Shown: positions 27,766-39,520, counted from the first letter of the stretch. The stretch: DNA of 64,000 bases from Owenia fusiformis (GCA_903813345.2 CAIIXF020000001.1:24729915-24793914); one strand, 5' to 3'. Made by a program: numbers and translations. The notes: a model not told the origin generated them from the sequence alone.

Positions 27766-28107
27766 GTAATGTTTTTGTAAATTATTAATGCCAAATGTCT
27801 GTTATTTCTCGATCAAATTGGCATAGTGAAATAAATAAGCAAATGGAAGAGATACATGTCAAGTTTTTATATGTACAATCTTTATTTTAGATCACTACTG
27901 CATTTGCTTCTACGACATATTCCTCGATTTACGTATCCTGTTCCATAACAGGATTTTCGTCTGGTAGTATTCTTGCAAGTTTTACGTTGGATTTCGAACA
28001 AGAAGTTGAAAGCACGTTGAACTCTTCCAACGCACAGAGTGAGCTTTCTGATAATATAGGAACGTCTACAACAACTGTTGTGTTTGACTCATCACATACG
28101 ACTATAT
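27628..28107 (+). other. SEA domain split across two exons, with candidate autoproteolysis site
   Basis: The domain is encoded by 27628-27765 and 27891-28107. The first part contains a beta strand (YIVQLNGTVRI) and a helix ending SSEACGE. The second contains the strand IYVSCSITGFSSGSILASF, a helical segment (DFEQEVESTL) and a final strand (TTTVVFDS). In many SEA domains the chain self-cleaves between Gly and Ser of a GSVVV-like motif in this strand turn. Here Gly-Ser is retained (27963-27968) as GSILA. Two Cys, one per exon half, could form a disulfide. N-glycosylation sequons NGT, NST and NSS are visible. Assignment rests on motif order and length (about 120 residues), not on a search. Confidence 0.85.
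27766..27890 (+). other. Short phase-0 intron inside the SEA domain
   Basis: This 125-bp intron has donor GTAATG directly after a GAG codon and acceptor CTTTATTTTAG, a good polypyrimidine-AG signal. Joining 27765 to 27891 gives Cys-Gly-Glu-Ile-Thr-Thr-Ala and continues the SEA helix. Reading through instead meets TAA within 15 bases of the donor. Confidence 0.85.
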
Positions 28108-28110
28108 CAG
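27891..28110 (+). CDS. Giant mucin-like protein, exon completing the SEA domain
   Basis: A 220-nt exon entered in phase 0 and left in phase 1, between TTTATTTTAG and the donor TCAG|GTAAATG. It encodes 73 residues plus one base, carrying the second half of the SEA domain with the GSILA turn and a C-terminal Thr/Val strand. The trailing G plus the first two bases of the exon at 40218 makes GAT (Asp), the first residue of the EGF motif D-V-D-E-C. This is strong evidence that the two exons are spliced together, although a further exon of compatible phase inside the 12-kb intron cannot be excluded. Its codon use is mixed and non-repetitive, unlike the flanking arrays. Confidence 0.85.
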
Positions 28111-28154
28111 GTAAATGTACTGCATGTATTTCTCAATTTATTGAATTACATATT

Positions 28155-30136
28155 CACGGTGTTATAGCATGACGGTTACGCCACCTCTGAAAACGAGGTT
28201 GGGCGGCTTCGTTCACTGATTTATCCAATAAAATGGCCGCGGTGGAAGAGAAAACTAAGGTTGGTGCATTATTTTCTACAACTGTGTATCAATGAAAGGA
28301 TGAACGATTTATGTAAGCCTTGCATTCGGTGATGCATCCAGTAATGTATATTTTGAACGTAGTCTTTGCAAATTGATGCCGGGTGATAAAATGAAATAAA
28401 AGAAAAACTGTCGAGTTATAAATTCAAAACTACACAAAATTTAGTAATTTGATTATTTTTGTTGTTAGGACATGGTCTATATTGCCTAACAACCTTGGGG
28501 TATATAAATGTAACCTACATACGATCATAAAAAGCCAATTGAGCATTGGAAACCACCTAATATGTTCTACTCAAGCCATAATAATGTATTTTAAATTTGC
28601 GGTAACGTAAAAAGTATACACCACGTTCCTGTTCTGGATTTGTCATTTTATGGCTTGTTTATACACAGTTTACTTACAGTTAATATTTTGAGTGGCTCTC
28701 AGGCACATGAACTGGGAAAACACGAGGATGGATCAAAAATTATGAATTTGGATATCTTAGTCGGTAGGTTTACAGCTTATATTCTGTTTCTTGTAGACCA
28801 CCTGGCAGATTTGACCCAGTCTTTATAACCATCCATATATACGTCACCGAATGGAACTAGTTTAAAGTGTCTCACATATTCGATCAAAAGGACGATTCTC
28901 GGTTTGGAGAACGAAGTTCATCAATCTAAATGAGCATTATCCCTGCTTCGGACAAATTTGATTTTTTTACATAATATAGATTTGAATGTCTTCTTTTGAA
29001 TAGTCATAATTTAATTTGGGTAATATTTCTTGATTTTTCGCAAAAAGATATCAGCGCAGTACACTGACAGTACACTTTCCCCAAATCGAGACTTGTATTT
29101 TTATTGAATCGGTCTAATTGAAGGCTATCCCTGCTTCAGACCAATTTGTTATTTTTACATCTTGTAGATTTAAATATCCTCTTTTGAATATTCATAGTTT
29201 AATTTGGGTAATATTTCTATATTTTTCCTGAAAAAATTATTAGTCCAGGAGACTGTTCTCCAAACCGAGAATCGTCCTTTCCCATGCAAACATGTTAGTC
29301 TACTTTACTGGCCCCCTTGCTGTAACAAGGAACACAAAACACATTTTAAACGTAAACATAAACCAATTAGTCAGACGATCACTTTACTATGAAAGTTAGG
29401 GGTGTTCAAGGCAAATGTGTATTAGCAGAATACGCTGTGTGCATGGACTAACACAATGTCAGTGGTCATTTACTGTGTCAACTTAGTAACCCTTGCATAT
29501 CGTGCTCACTCAAGTATTAAATAATTTTTTTATGATCTAAATGTTTGTGGTTTATAAAAAAATGTGATATATTTTAGTTGGAAATACATTAATAAATATA
29601 TTCATTCAAACAGCACTAGAATGCGGGGAGAAAGAGCAATGGTGACAAAATGCAGACCGAATTTTCCGTAAGGGTTTCAAACATTTCTGGACACAATCAT
29701 ACATGTACTTCATGTGTACTGTTATTTTTAGTGCTGTCTTTATAGATATAATTTCACGTATTAAAATCATATCTTCCAGCAATGACTTCAAATTCGGAAC
29801 CACCCCCATATCACATTTTCTTTAATAACTCCAAACATGTGTAAACATTGACCATGTGCATATAAATTCAGATTTCACGAGCTCTTTCCTATTCGAGTAC
29901 CTCATACACCCCTGCATTGATTTGAGTTGGATTCGCCTTTTATACGTGAGCCGGTACACATCGCAAACGCTGATTGGATAAAGATTGCGAGAATCTTTAA
30001 AAGGAAATCTTATCTCTGAATATTGCCTACAGGCAAGAAAGAGGACATGCTGCCTTTCCCATCCGCCATTTTTTGTTATCGTTACCGCAAAATTTTGCAA
30101 ATCGCCTTGACGTAACCGTCATGCTATAACACCGTG
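28155..30136. mobile_element. 1,982-bp non-autonomous DNA transposon with 26-bp perfect TIRs
   Basis: The terminal inverted repeats are 28155-28180 and 30111-30136, identical over 26 bp when reverse-complemented and beginning CACGGTGTTATAGC. Both ends are flanked by the same 5 bases, ATATT (28150-28154 and 30137-30141), consistent with a target-site duplication. No long ORF or recognisable transposase lies inside, so the element is presumably mobilised in trans. It sits only 44 bp downstream of the SEA exon's splice donor. A 5-bp duplication with a CAC-initial terminus recalls Transib/RAG-like elements, but seven bases of resemblance do not establish that family. Confidence 0.8.
28887..29280. 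repeat. Nested 394-bp inverted-repeat (foldback) segment
   Basis: 28887-28912 and 29255-29280 are perfect 26-bp reverse complements (core GGACGATTCTCGGTTTGGAG). Between them lie two direct copies of about 120 bp (about 28925-29045 and 29113-29235), both containing TATCCCTGCTTC and TTTAATTTGGGTAATATTTC. It may be a small MITE inserted in the larger element or part of that element's structure. No clear target duplication was identified. Confidence 0.7.
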
Positions 30137-30177
30137 ATATTAGGTTACTAATTATTTTTTATATCAGTCCAACCGCT

Positions 30178-30740
30178 AGTCATCCAGACTGTATTTACTG
30201 AAATAAAATTTCTAATTTTTTTTTGATCTTTAAAAAAAATTCTGCAAAAAACACATCTTTTACCCCAAAACACATTTTGACACCTATTTCTTCTTGTTAA
30301 ATCTCAGTATCAATTAAGAAACCAATTATCTTTCAATTAGTTAACATGACTTGCCTGCTCGTCAAAAAGAGGTCATTATATTTTCAATGCACTGATTCTA
30401 GTCTACATTCATTTCACTATGTGCCAACCATAAGAGAAATCTCTAAAACCTCCCCATAATCACCAAAATCGATCAAAACTAATTAATATTCACTTTTCCA
30501 TAGTCAATCAGATTGTATTTACTAAAATAAAATTTCTAAAAAATGTTTTAAATTTCTAAAAACAAATTCTGCGAAAAAACACGACTTTTACCCAAAAACA
30601 CAATTTGACACCTATTTCGTCTTGTTAAATCTCAGTATCAATTAAGGAACCCTTTTCCTTTCAACTAGTTAACATGACTTGCCTGCTCGTCAAAATATAA
30701 GATGTCATTATATTTTCAACCCCCTGATTCTAGTCTATAT
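30178..30740. repeat. Pair of about 235-bp direct repeats
   Basis: 30178-30407 and 30501-30740 share ordered blocks such as CTGTATTTACT/TTGTATTTACT, TTGACACCTATTTC, AAATCTCAGTATCAATTAA, AACATGACTTGCCTGCTCGT and TGATTCTAGTCTA. Similarity is roughly 85% by eye with small indels. Non-coding, no ORF spans them. Confidence 0.8.
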
Positions 30741-32346
30741 TGGAGTATTTTTGATCTACTCTCTTGACTTTGCTCTACTTATTATTTCTTGACAACAAGC
30801 AAATCAAAAAATTCGACATGAACCGATGTCGATCGACTAACCTCATATATACCGAGTGTCAATTCAGAATGATCTTCGGTTTTGACTCTACTTAGATACA
30901 ACTCCTCAGTTGTATCCATAATAGGTGAACGCCTATGGTGCTAGTGAATAACCAAGTCCCAGGTGAGTGGTTCGTATCTCTCCGTGATATATTATTTTTG
31001 GAGCAAGGAGTAGGTTTGAAAACACGACGCACAAGACAAAATCGTATGGAATAACTTGCGATAAGCTAGTTATTAAGCTTGTTATTATGGTCTTACTAGT
31101 GGTTATTATTGAGTAATGGTACAGGTATTCGATATGGTATTGCAGCTTACACTTAAGTAATGGTACACGTATCCTTGGATTTTAGGCCCGAATACCGAAG
31201 TTTATTTTTTTAATTATCGTGTATTATTATTTTGTGTTAATATTAGTTAACCATATTAGTTAACTATTGGCATGATATGATAACCTTGTTATATTAATAT
31301 AGCGCATAGGCGTAGCCAGGGGGATGCGATGTGTGCGATCGCACCCCCCCCCCCTCCATAACCAATGAAAATAGAACCATTAGATAGAAGAAAAAAGTCT
31401 TAAAATGCTTTTTATTTGAAGCTTCTAGCTCGATTTTGAACGAAGTTGCACCAATTTTTGTAAAATTCAAAACAAATCTTCAAAAACATTTTTTATGCGA
31501 CGATAGTTTTATGAAAAATATCACGGAAGATGTATTCTAGATATCAGTAGTATTCTCAGAAATTTATTATCCGAAACGGATAACATCTGGCCACTCAGAC
31601 AAACAATCGCAGACATAGGCTAAGTTTGTTTATTTAACAGTTAGATTTGTTGACTTACCGATCCGTATTTCGATCTCCGGGAAGACGTTCTTTTCACTTT
31701 GTATTTGCGTGCAGTGTAATATAAGTTGATACTTTTGTTCAAAAATGTACTTTTAATGGCCATTTTATGCCTTTTATTTTCAAATTATGTTTTGTTTGGA
31801 TGTCAGTGTGAAAAGTCAAGAAACGTCAACCCCGACTTTAAATTGTTTTAAAATGTTGGTTAATCACTTATGGCAAATCACAAGGTTGATGATGTCAACG
31901 GACCATGATCGTGGAAGGCTATCAATATATCGCATAGAAAATAAATATAGCTAATTTTTCGCACTGATATGATGATGACTATTCTGGCGAATCGGGTAGA
32001 TATTTCTCAGTTTTTTTCCGGTAATAAAACTATTCATTTCTATCAATTTTACAAACGGGGTCCTTTGAATGCACATTAAAACTATAAAAGTATTTATTGG
32101 GCGTACATACTCGTTCTGTCATGTTACTTACATTTCATTTGCAAGTTGTCCACATATTAATCCGGCGTTTTGTTTAATCAAATTTCCCGCCCCTTGAGGT
32201 TTCCGACTGTAAAACTTAATATTTAATACTAACCAATGCATCAGTTAATATTTTCAGATACAAATTTTCCATTTTTATTTCTCTGATAGATAAAGTCTCA
32301 TTTTGAATCTGTTCGTGTATTAAAGAGTATGCTTTTATAATGCCGT
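30741..32346. other. Non-coding intron sequence with one dispersed-repeat edge
   Basis: Mostly AT-rich sequence without a plausible exon. At 31305-31354 the motif CATAGGCGTAGCCAGG is followed by TGCGAT repeats and 11 C. The same motif recurs at 34263, so it marks a dispersed repeat family. Nothing else was recognised. Confidence 0.5.
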
Positions 32347-32474
32347 GGTCACATTTGCTCAGATTTTCAGCACCGGCGCCCGGCCGATGAGTATTTTGTT
32401 CAAAATTGTATTCAATTCTGAACAAAATACTCAATCGGCCGGGCGCCGTAATGAAAATCGGAACAAATGTTACC
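32347..32474. repeat. Long near-perfect hairpin with GC-rich core
   Basis: The left arm 32347-32408 and right arm 32413-32474 are reverse complements over about 62 bp with few mismatches and a loop of about 4 bases. The arms contain GGCGCCCGGCCGAT and its complement, GC-rich against an AT-rich background. Short ORFs on opposite strands here (32216-32476 and 32345-32596) begin with similar peptides only because they read the two arms. This is probably a foldback element or MITE remnant. Confidence 0.8.
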
Positions 32475-32899
32475 AAGTCATAACTGATGAAAAATCAAAT
32501 GAGAACATGAACATGGATAATAGGGGAACTATTACGCTGCGTGCAGAGTCTAATTATAAACTACGAGAAGACGAGAAACTCTCATTAGAGAAGTGAAGTC
32601 GAACGAATGCAAAGGGTAGGGTACTATAGAAGGGGATCATATAAAAGCACGATCTATTTCACAACCCCTTTAACTTTTGTTCTTCAACTGTTGCCCTTTG
32701 TGCATTTCAAAAATAAAATATCTTAATCTGATTTGTTCCACCTTTCTTTTCGCTCAGTTCTGCACTATTATTTCCATATGTTGTTTAGGATTATGTCATT
32801 TGCGAAATAGCTATAAGACATTATGAGAATGAATATGGGAGTTTCCACGATAATGTTGTTCACATGATTTTATACTCATACCTGCATAACAATCGGAGA

Positions 32900-33584
32900 C
32901 AGAAGTCTTAATATTGTCCAATAAAAAATGAGAATCTAACATTTAATGATAACAAAAGGATTAATTGCTTAGTTCTCTTTGTTTTAGTCTTTGTTTTCTT
33001 AAATGCGGAAGTGTACCAACATCACCTAGATTATATAAGAGATCATCTAACAGTCTAAAATTGCTTTTAATTGCAAGTTAATGCATTCCGACCAAAATTT
33101 GTATACCTGTAATTGGGGGGGGGGGGGCGATGTTACATCACATAACTACAACGTTCATATAGAAATATACAATAAGCATGTCAGTATAAAAGTTAAAATT
33201 ATAAAAACTCATTTCAAAGTCATTCTGTTCATGGAAGCGTCAAGTTATGAAAAACAATGCTAAACACTCAAACAAATCGACTTGATTACCTTTGAAAACT
33301 TCTTGAGAGGAAATGGACAAATGTATTTTTCTAACTCATTAGAACGTCTGTCTGATTGAAATACTATTTTTAAATACAAACATAAATGATTTAATCTTGG
33401 TCAGAAGTCTGAACATTGTCCAACAAAATAATAAGAATCTAACATTTAATGATTACAAAAGGATTAATTGCTATATAGTCTTTGTCTTAGTCTTTGTTTT
33501 TCTAACGGCGGAAGTGTACCAACATCACCTTGATTACCGAAGAGAATCAAGAGATCATCTAACAGTCTAAAATTGCTTTTAATT
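32900..33584. repeat. Pair of about 175-bp direct repeats
   Basis: 32900-33072 and 33402-33584 share CAGAAGTCT, AGAATCTAACATTTAATGAT, ACAAAAGGATTAATTGCT, GCGGAAGTGTACCAACATCACC and GATCATCTAACAGTCTAAAA in the same order. Between them lies a 13-G run (33115-33127). No coding function seen. Confidence 0.8.
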
Positions 33585-35755
33585 CCCGGGTTTTAATTAC
33601 ATTTTATGTATAGACTTTTTTGCCTCTATTCTCATTTTTAAACCTGTTTCTGTTTGCTTATTTAACAATTGTGATAAATTATTCAGTTAGTGTCGAAACC
33701 AAAACAATTTTCTACATTATAGTCCCCTCCTCTTGCACTGACTAAATATTAAAATAAGCTAGTCTGATTGCGAATTTACAAATCCTGTAAAAGTAGCTTC
33801 AAACCGCCTTTTAATCAGAGAAAACAATAAGTTAATTCATCTGATTGCGAAAATACGAATCAATCTGATTATCTGATCTCCATGCTATTTGATTCGTGCA
33901 TTATCTACAAGTCAGTCGGGCAAGGGTGAAATTATTTCATTGAAAACAGAAATAAATATCAGAATCCCTCTAGCATAACTATTCGGAAGAAATTCATACA
34001 AAAAATAAGGTACACAACTGATGAAGGGTCGCAATGCACACACCCCTCTCCTCCTCCTCCGTGTTTGCCCACACACGACCATATTTGACAATTTTTCTAA
34101 AAGCGTTTTCCCCGGGAATATAGGTGTAGCGGTTCCCAGAAGTCGCACAGCTTGGGAGTCAGGGTATCCTGATCCATGCCTCAACGCCTGACGGGTCTGA
34201 TATTTAGAGGGGGCGCAAGAATTATTAGGGGGCGGGGTAAACGTGAAAGTTGCCAAAATATCCATAGGCGTAGCCAGGAGGGGGGGGGGGGGGTGCGATG
34301 GGTGCGATAACAATAAGCTTTATATATGCTTTAATGTTTTATTTATCATGATGCTTTTATGTAGGCTATTAATTACAGTTCTTTTTGCAATATAAAACTG
34401 GTATGTTTATGCAAATTCCGATTGGACTAATATAAAAGGATATTGTTTCATTATGTGGACTTGAGAAAGTCCGACATACTCATTGCTTTCAACCCAAAAC
34501 TTAAAATAGGAAGTTATCAAGATCCCAAGAACACGATCGCTACTTAAACAATACGTTTGTAAAATCCCGGCGATCGAAATGCAATCAAACTTTTGCAATC
34601 AGGTGCCTAATTAGTCTTTTGATCTCTAAAGTTTTACGACTGAACGTTTCAATGAACTCGTGAGAAGCAAACGCAATCATCATATAAACATTTTTCTAGT
34701 AAATCTAAAATAGAGTAAAACCCAGGGAAAAAGATCGCGTGTTCATAGGAATTAGGCATATTTCAATTTTGAAATAACAAAAGTCAGTCTCGGAAGAATT
34801 TTCCAAGCATTCCCTGCTTCGATGCGTTTTTATTGCAAGGGCCGTTTAGCGCCGATATGAATTCATTATAGGGCATTAGGGTTGTGCTTTATTTGTTTTA
34901 TTTATATAAATGTTATAAAATGTGTACGACACTTTAATGAATTATTTTTAGGGTTACAATGCATATTTGACTTTTCCCTCTAAACGTTTAAAATTCATCT
35001 TTTCTTAGTTTGCTTCAATAAGATTAACATTGGATCCCAGACAGTTATCAAATTCTCAGACATTTGATTAATATAGATATTTGTACTTCCTTTGACCAGT
35101 GGTGCTGGTGTGACTGAGATTCGAATCTAATCTGTTTCATTTTTATGTAAATTGAGAGGAATAAAGTTTTATTTTCAGCGTTTTAACAATCTTAACGTTT
35201 GGCGTGCAGCTCAACTTAATACACAATCAAAGGTCAGAATACAGAAATAAGAACATGCCTTTTATTTGTTATTCAATCTCGAGCAATATCCCCGTTATAA
35301 AACCAAAATAACTGCGGTTAGGTACCATATCTTGATTACGGTAAAGACAGGCCATCTCATTCTGGTATGCCAGAGCCACTCTTATCTGCCGATTGTGGAA
35401 GGATAAAGACAAAGGGGTCGCGGCTATCGCGATGAGGCCATCTTATTTCTAGGAATTATTTCTGACTCTCATTCCTTAAACCGGCTTCATTAAACAGTGC
35501 CAAAATATATAAGTCGGAGCCAAAAACAAGACTATTTTTATATTTAAATCCCCTCACCTTGTCAATGTCTATGTCTGCATCTGGTTTTATACAGATATAT
35601 ACACATAGATTACTTACTGGCCATGGACAGGGGGGGGGGGCACAGAAACGAACATTCTGATGTCATAAGGGATACTTGGGGAAGGGGGAGAGGTGGTGGT
35701 GAATAGTAAAGTCCGGGAGTGAAGTTAATGGGTACTGAAATCTTTCTTTTGATAT
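33585..35755. other. Non-coding intron sequence
   Basis: AT-rich, no exon recognised. It holds the second copy of the CATAGGCGTAGCCAGG motif (34263-34278) immediately followed by 14 G and TGCGATGGGTGCGAT, and an 11-G run at 35630-35640. The 133-codon minus-strand ORF at 33912-34313 lies partly in this repeat edge and looks non-coding. Confidence 0.5.
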
Positions 35756-36030
35756 TGAGTGCTTGAATGGAGACTTGTTTCCACTCCCCGCATTCTAGTA
35801 GAATTTAAATATTTGATCCAAAGGAGTTATTTTAAATCAAACTTGCATTCCGATTAATTAACACTCCAATGATTGTACCGCTTCACTATTGTCTAAGATA
35901 ATTATAATGAATTCACGGGACACTATAAAAAAATAGTCTTCCTTTTAAACTTTAGTGGTTGGATGGAGACTTGTTTCCACAGCCCGTACACTAGTAAATT
36001 TGTAAATTTTAAATATTTGATTTAGGGAGG
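35756..36030. repeat. Pair of about 80-bp direct repeats
   Basis: About 35756-35835 and 35953-36030 share GGAGACTTGTTTCCAC, CTAGTA and TTTAAATATTTGAT in order. Both are non-coding. Confidence 0.65.
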
Positions 36031-37545
36031 TATTTGCAATCCAACTCTGATGGTGCAAGACTAGTCAGCCAAGACTAAATTATGAAGTTATTATCATTTA
36101 GACTATTGAGTTCATTAAATTATAATTCCATAGATATCATATTTAATCCTGTCAACACAATAATGGTATTAATTGGCATGATATGTAGTCAGAGACGGTT
36201 TAAAAAGTTGTTTAGTATAGATAGTATTAGGAAAAATCCCAACTCAAAGTTTTTGTTCTCTCGCAATCCAGAGCAAACCACTCGCCGGGCATAAAAACAT
36301 GAAGTTTTCACCATGTTGAGCAGTTTTGAAAATTGTCCAATTTGAACCATTGCCTTGTATATTTCTGTAACTGCCCCCCCCCCCTTGACACTCGAGTGTA
36401 AAAATCCTTTCCACACTGTCAATGGTTTTACAAAATCACTGACTGCGATTTGTACGATTGAACATTATACACTTATCATAGATTCGTAAAGAATAGTTTT
36501 AAAATAAACAGCTTGTTTTATGTTATGATTGGAGTGATGTATGCATAGAAGAATGACACTGGTTTTGAAATATCTTAATTATCCCATTGAATGAAGCCAT
36601 CCGTCCCTCTGTCCATTCTTAACTCATACTAGTGGACTGATTTGATTTAAAGGTGAAATGTCTCGGTGTAGAACGTGTACACACTAATGGGAACGAATTT
36701 TACTCATTTCTATTTAGGATTCGTTCATATACGTGTAGCGGGGCTTTAGAGCATTTACAAACGCACGAATTGTATTGTTTTAAGGCAACTTTTATGACAT
36801 ATAATGTATTTAAAGCTGATTAATTTTAGATTATATTCGGTTCAATTTTACAAATAATGAATAGTATTACAGTATATCAAAAAATATACAATGATTTACA
36901 TTAAATTGCTCAGACTGCAAACAATGTACATGGTTGGCGAATTTGCATGCGCGTTCTTGATAATAAGAATTAAAGGTTGAACTTAAAAATCAAACATTTT
37001 CTTTTTTAAACATAATAAATCTTTAAATCAAGAAAATAAAAATAAGATTGATGATTGAGCTTTTCAGAGTCAACTGCGACTGTGTCGACGCATGTTTATT
37101 TACTTAGCTAATTGTAAAATTGTTAATGGCCGCAACGGATAATACGTACATCTAAGCTGTTCGGATAAGACATTTCTATATGATTAATAACAAATCCCGG
37201 GCAGAATGTTATTCAACAGTAACTGATCTTATTATTTATTATTCAATTTGGATAATAAATCTATTATCTCGTCGTATTGATGTTTATTATATAGTGTTTC
37301 TCGTTGTGACGTTTGTTTGTTTCAAAATAGTTTTGAAAACATTAACTTCTGATAATTGAAGGATTTCCACTTCTGAAGGGCGTCAAGCTACATTTAGATC
37401 TATGAAGTTCATTAATAAAGACAGTGTAATTTTTTTTAGATATGTAATACTGTACGTGTTTGATTAGATACTTTACATATTGAGCTTATTAGGTTAATTA
37501 AAGGGGCAACAAGGGCTGAAGATAGAAAATTCGAAAATTCTTACT
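36031..37545. other. Non-coding intron sequence, nothing recognised
   Basis: AT-rich with an 11-C run at 36374-36384. Short ORFs at 36082-36294 and 36189-36422 overlap on opposite strands and show no domain-like features. No exon-like segment with compatible splice sites was found. Confidence 0.5.
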
Positions 37546-38545
37546 TTTTCTGAGCAAAATGGCCGCCAAATTGAAAAATTCAAAATGGCCACCATGTAAT
37601 TCAGCAAGCATACCCAAAACCTAATCAGATCTTGGCAATAGTCTGCTCTTGCATCTGTAAAAATTTCAAGTTGAACGGATAAGTAGTTTTCCTGGAATTT
37701 TGATGACAAAATTTGTTGAAAAATTCAAAATGGCCGTCACGTAGTTTACCCAGCATGCCCTAAACCTAATCAGATCTTAGCACCAGTCTGCTATTGCATG
37801 TGTAAAAATTTCAAGTTGAACAGGTTAGCGGTTTTCTTGGAATTTTGATGACAAGAATTGATTTGTAGTCTCAAACTTTGAGAAACTTGGATAACATCAT
37901 TTGTGACCTAATTTAATGACCTTGACCTTCGACCTTGAAAATTTCACTTTTTCAGACCTCAGTAGGTGTTTTGTAATTAAGCTGACCTAAATTTAAATCC
38001 AAAATATCAATTTAGAAAATCAACTTTTTGATCTTTTCAAGGTCACTGAAGGTGAACGAAAGGTCAAATCTGAAATCTAAGGTCAGATTTGAACTTCTGA
38101 GAACTTGTAAATGTTTTTTAAAAAAAAAATTGGTCAATTTGGAGCAAGTTGAAAAATTCAAAATGGCCGCCAAATTGAAAAATTCAAAATGGCCACCATG
38201 TAATTCAGCCAGTATACCCAAAACCTATTCAGATCTTGGCAATAGTCTGCTCTTGCATCTGTAGAAATTTCAAATTGAACGGATAAGTGGTTTTCTTAAA
38301 ATTTTGATGACAAGATTTGTTGAAAAATTCAAAATGGCCGCCACGTAGTTTACCCAGCATGCCCTTACCTAATCAGATCTTGGTACTAGTCTGCTCTTGC
38401 ATCTGTAAAAATTTCAAGTTGAACAGGTAAGCAGTTATCCTGGAAATTTGATGAAAAGATTTGGTTTATGTGCCGCCCGCCCGCACACCCGGCCGCCCGC
38501 CCAACAGCACAAGACGACGACAGTATAGCACTTTTTCAAAGTGCG
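37546..38545. repeat. Dispersed repeat with AAAATGGCCGCC modules and CCGCCCGCCCG end
   Basis: Four degenerate modules (about 37556-37712, 37720-37860, 38158-38315 and 38325-38460) each carry AAATTCAAAATGGCC, ACCTAATCAGATCTT (or a variant), TAGTCTGCT and AATTTCAA(A/G)TTGAAC. A block of TGACCTTGACC-type motifs lies between them (about 37905-38050). The cluster ends with a CCGCCCGCCCG tract and a small CACTTTTTCAAAGTGC hairpin at 38529-38544. I associate such repeats with bivalve genomes from general knowledge, which supports the taxon guess weakly. Confidence 0.75.
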
Positions 38546-39520
38546 ATAAAAACTTCGTTCATTGCAAAAACATTGACATTTGCGTGTTTGTGACGCAGCG
38601 CCTTTTTGTTAGATCTTATATCTAGAAGCCCATCAGTTCAAAATTACCCTAGAAGACCTAACATATTTCCCCATGCCGTTTGTCTAAGCGATTCAATTGT
38701 AAACTTTCTCTTAATAAAACTTCCATATTTGTTTATTTTTCTAGTGAAAATCAGCTACACCCCCTCCGTTCGATTCTTCCGATCACCGAGCGTGATTGTG
38801 GTATAACCACGATCTAGCTAGGTTTTAGGATTAAAATCTTTTTTTCTTTCACACAAGACTGATTGTAATGAATGTGATACCGAACCAAGAACTTGATAAC
38901 CACAATTACACGCGTGTACCCATGCTGAATGCCTATAAATAAAGCTATTTAAGCGAAGATCATTCTGAATAGACTAGATGCGAGAAGAAATAATAATGAT
39001 TTACATCATCAAATATTCAAATTTCAGTCAAAGTGATGTCATATTTGAAATCTACATGTAAAACTAGATCTAATAATATGGTTTCGAAAATTGTTTCTCA
39101 ACTTTGAAATTTCTTTTTCTTTGAAAATGTGACTTCTAGTTCGGGTTAATTCCCCATAGACCGCATGTTACAAAATCACAAAAAGTGAAATATCTTTTCT
39201 TGTAATGGACAGATACTATTTTCTTTTACTGGACATATTTTTATTTGCATAACTATCAGATACATATAAGGGTTATATAAAAGTTGAACCACTAAAACAG
39301 ATGTAATTCAAGTAACGGACGTTTTTTTCTCTGACCTGAAATTTGGGCCCCCCCCCCCCCTTGTTGGTTCCCAGATCCGCCCCTGTATATGGTCCTACAT
39401 GTACGCCTTATGGGCTCTTATGTGTATGGATCTATCACGTGACATTCAAGATGACATTTCTATATAAGCCTTATCTATCGCATGGACACCACGTGACCCA
39501 ATACCAATCAAATAAAAACC
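38546..39520. other. Non-coding intron sequence, nothing recognised
   Basis: AT-rich with a 13-C run at 39348-39360. A segment around 38950-38995 resembles the reverse complement of parts of 30780-30890 (shared TCAGAATGATCTTCG and TTATTATTTCTT), suggesting inverted copies of an unidentified repeat. Confidence 0.45.

Noticed and set aside
27766-27780. TAA at 27778-27780 as the end of the protein
   Set aside because: The SEA fold is only half complete there, and a good donor 12 bases upstream joins to an exon carrying the rest.
28155-30136. Calling the TIR element a Transib or RAG-related transposon
   Set aside because: Only the CAC start and 5-bp duplication fit. There is no nonamer-like motif or transposase, so the family is left open.
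30940-30990. Possible tRNA-derived SINE (GTGGTTCGTATC resembles a B box)
   Set aside because: No matching A box at the right distance and no tRNA-like fold could be made by eye.
32216-32596. Two overlapping ORFs with similar N-termini on opposite strands
   Set aside because: Similarity arises because they read the two arms of one hairpin. No domain features.
33912-34313. 133-codon minus-strand ORF as a gene
   Set aside because: It overlaps a dispersed-repeat edge and a 14-G tract, and its composition is that of translated repeat DNA. No exon signals.
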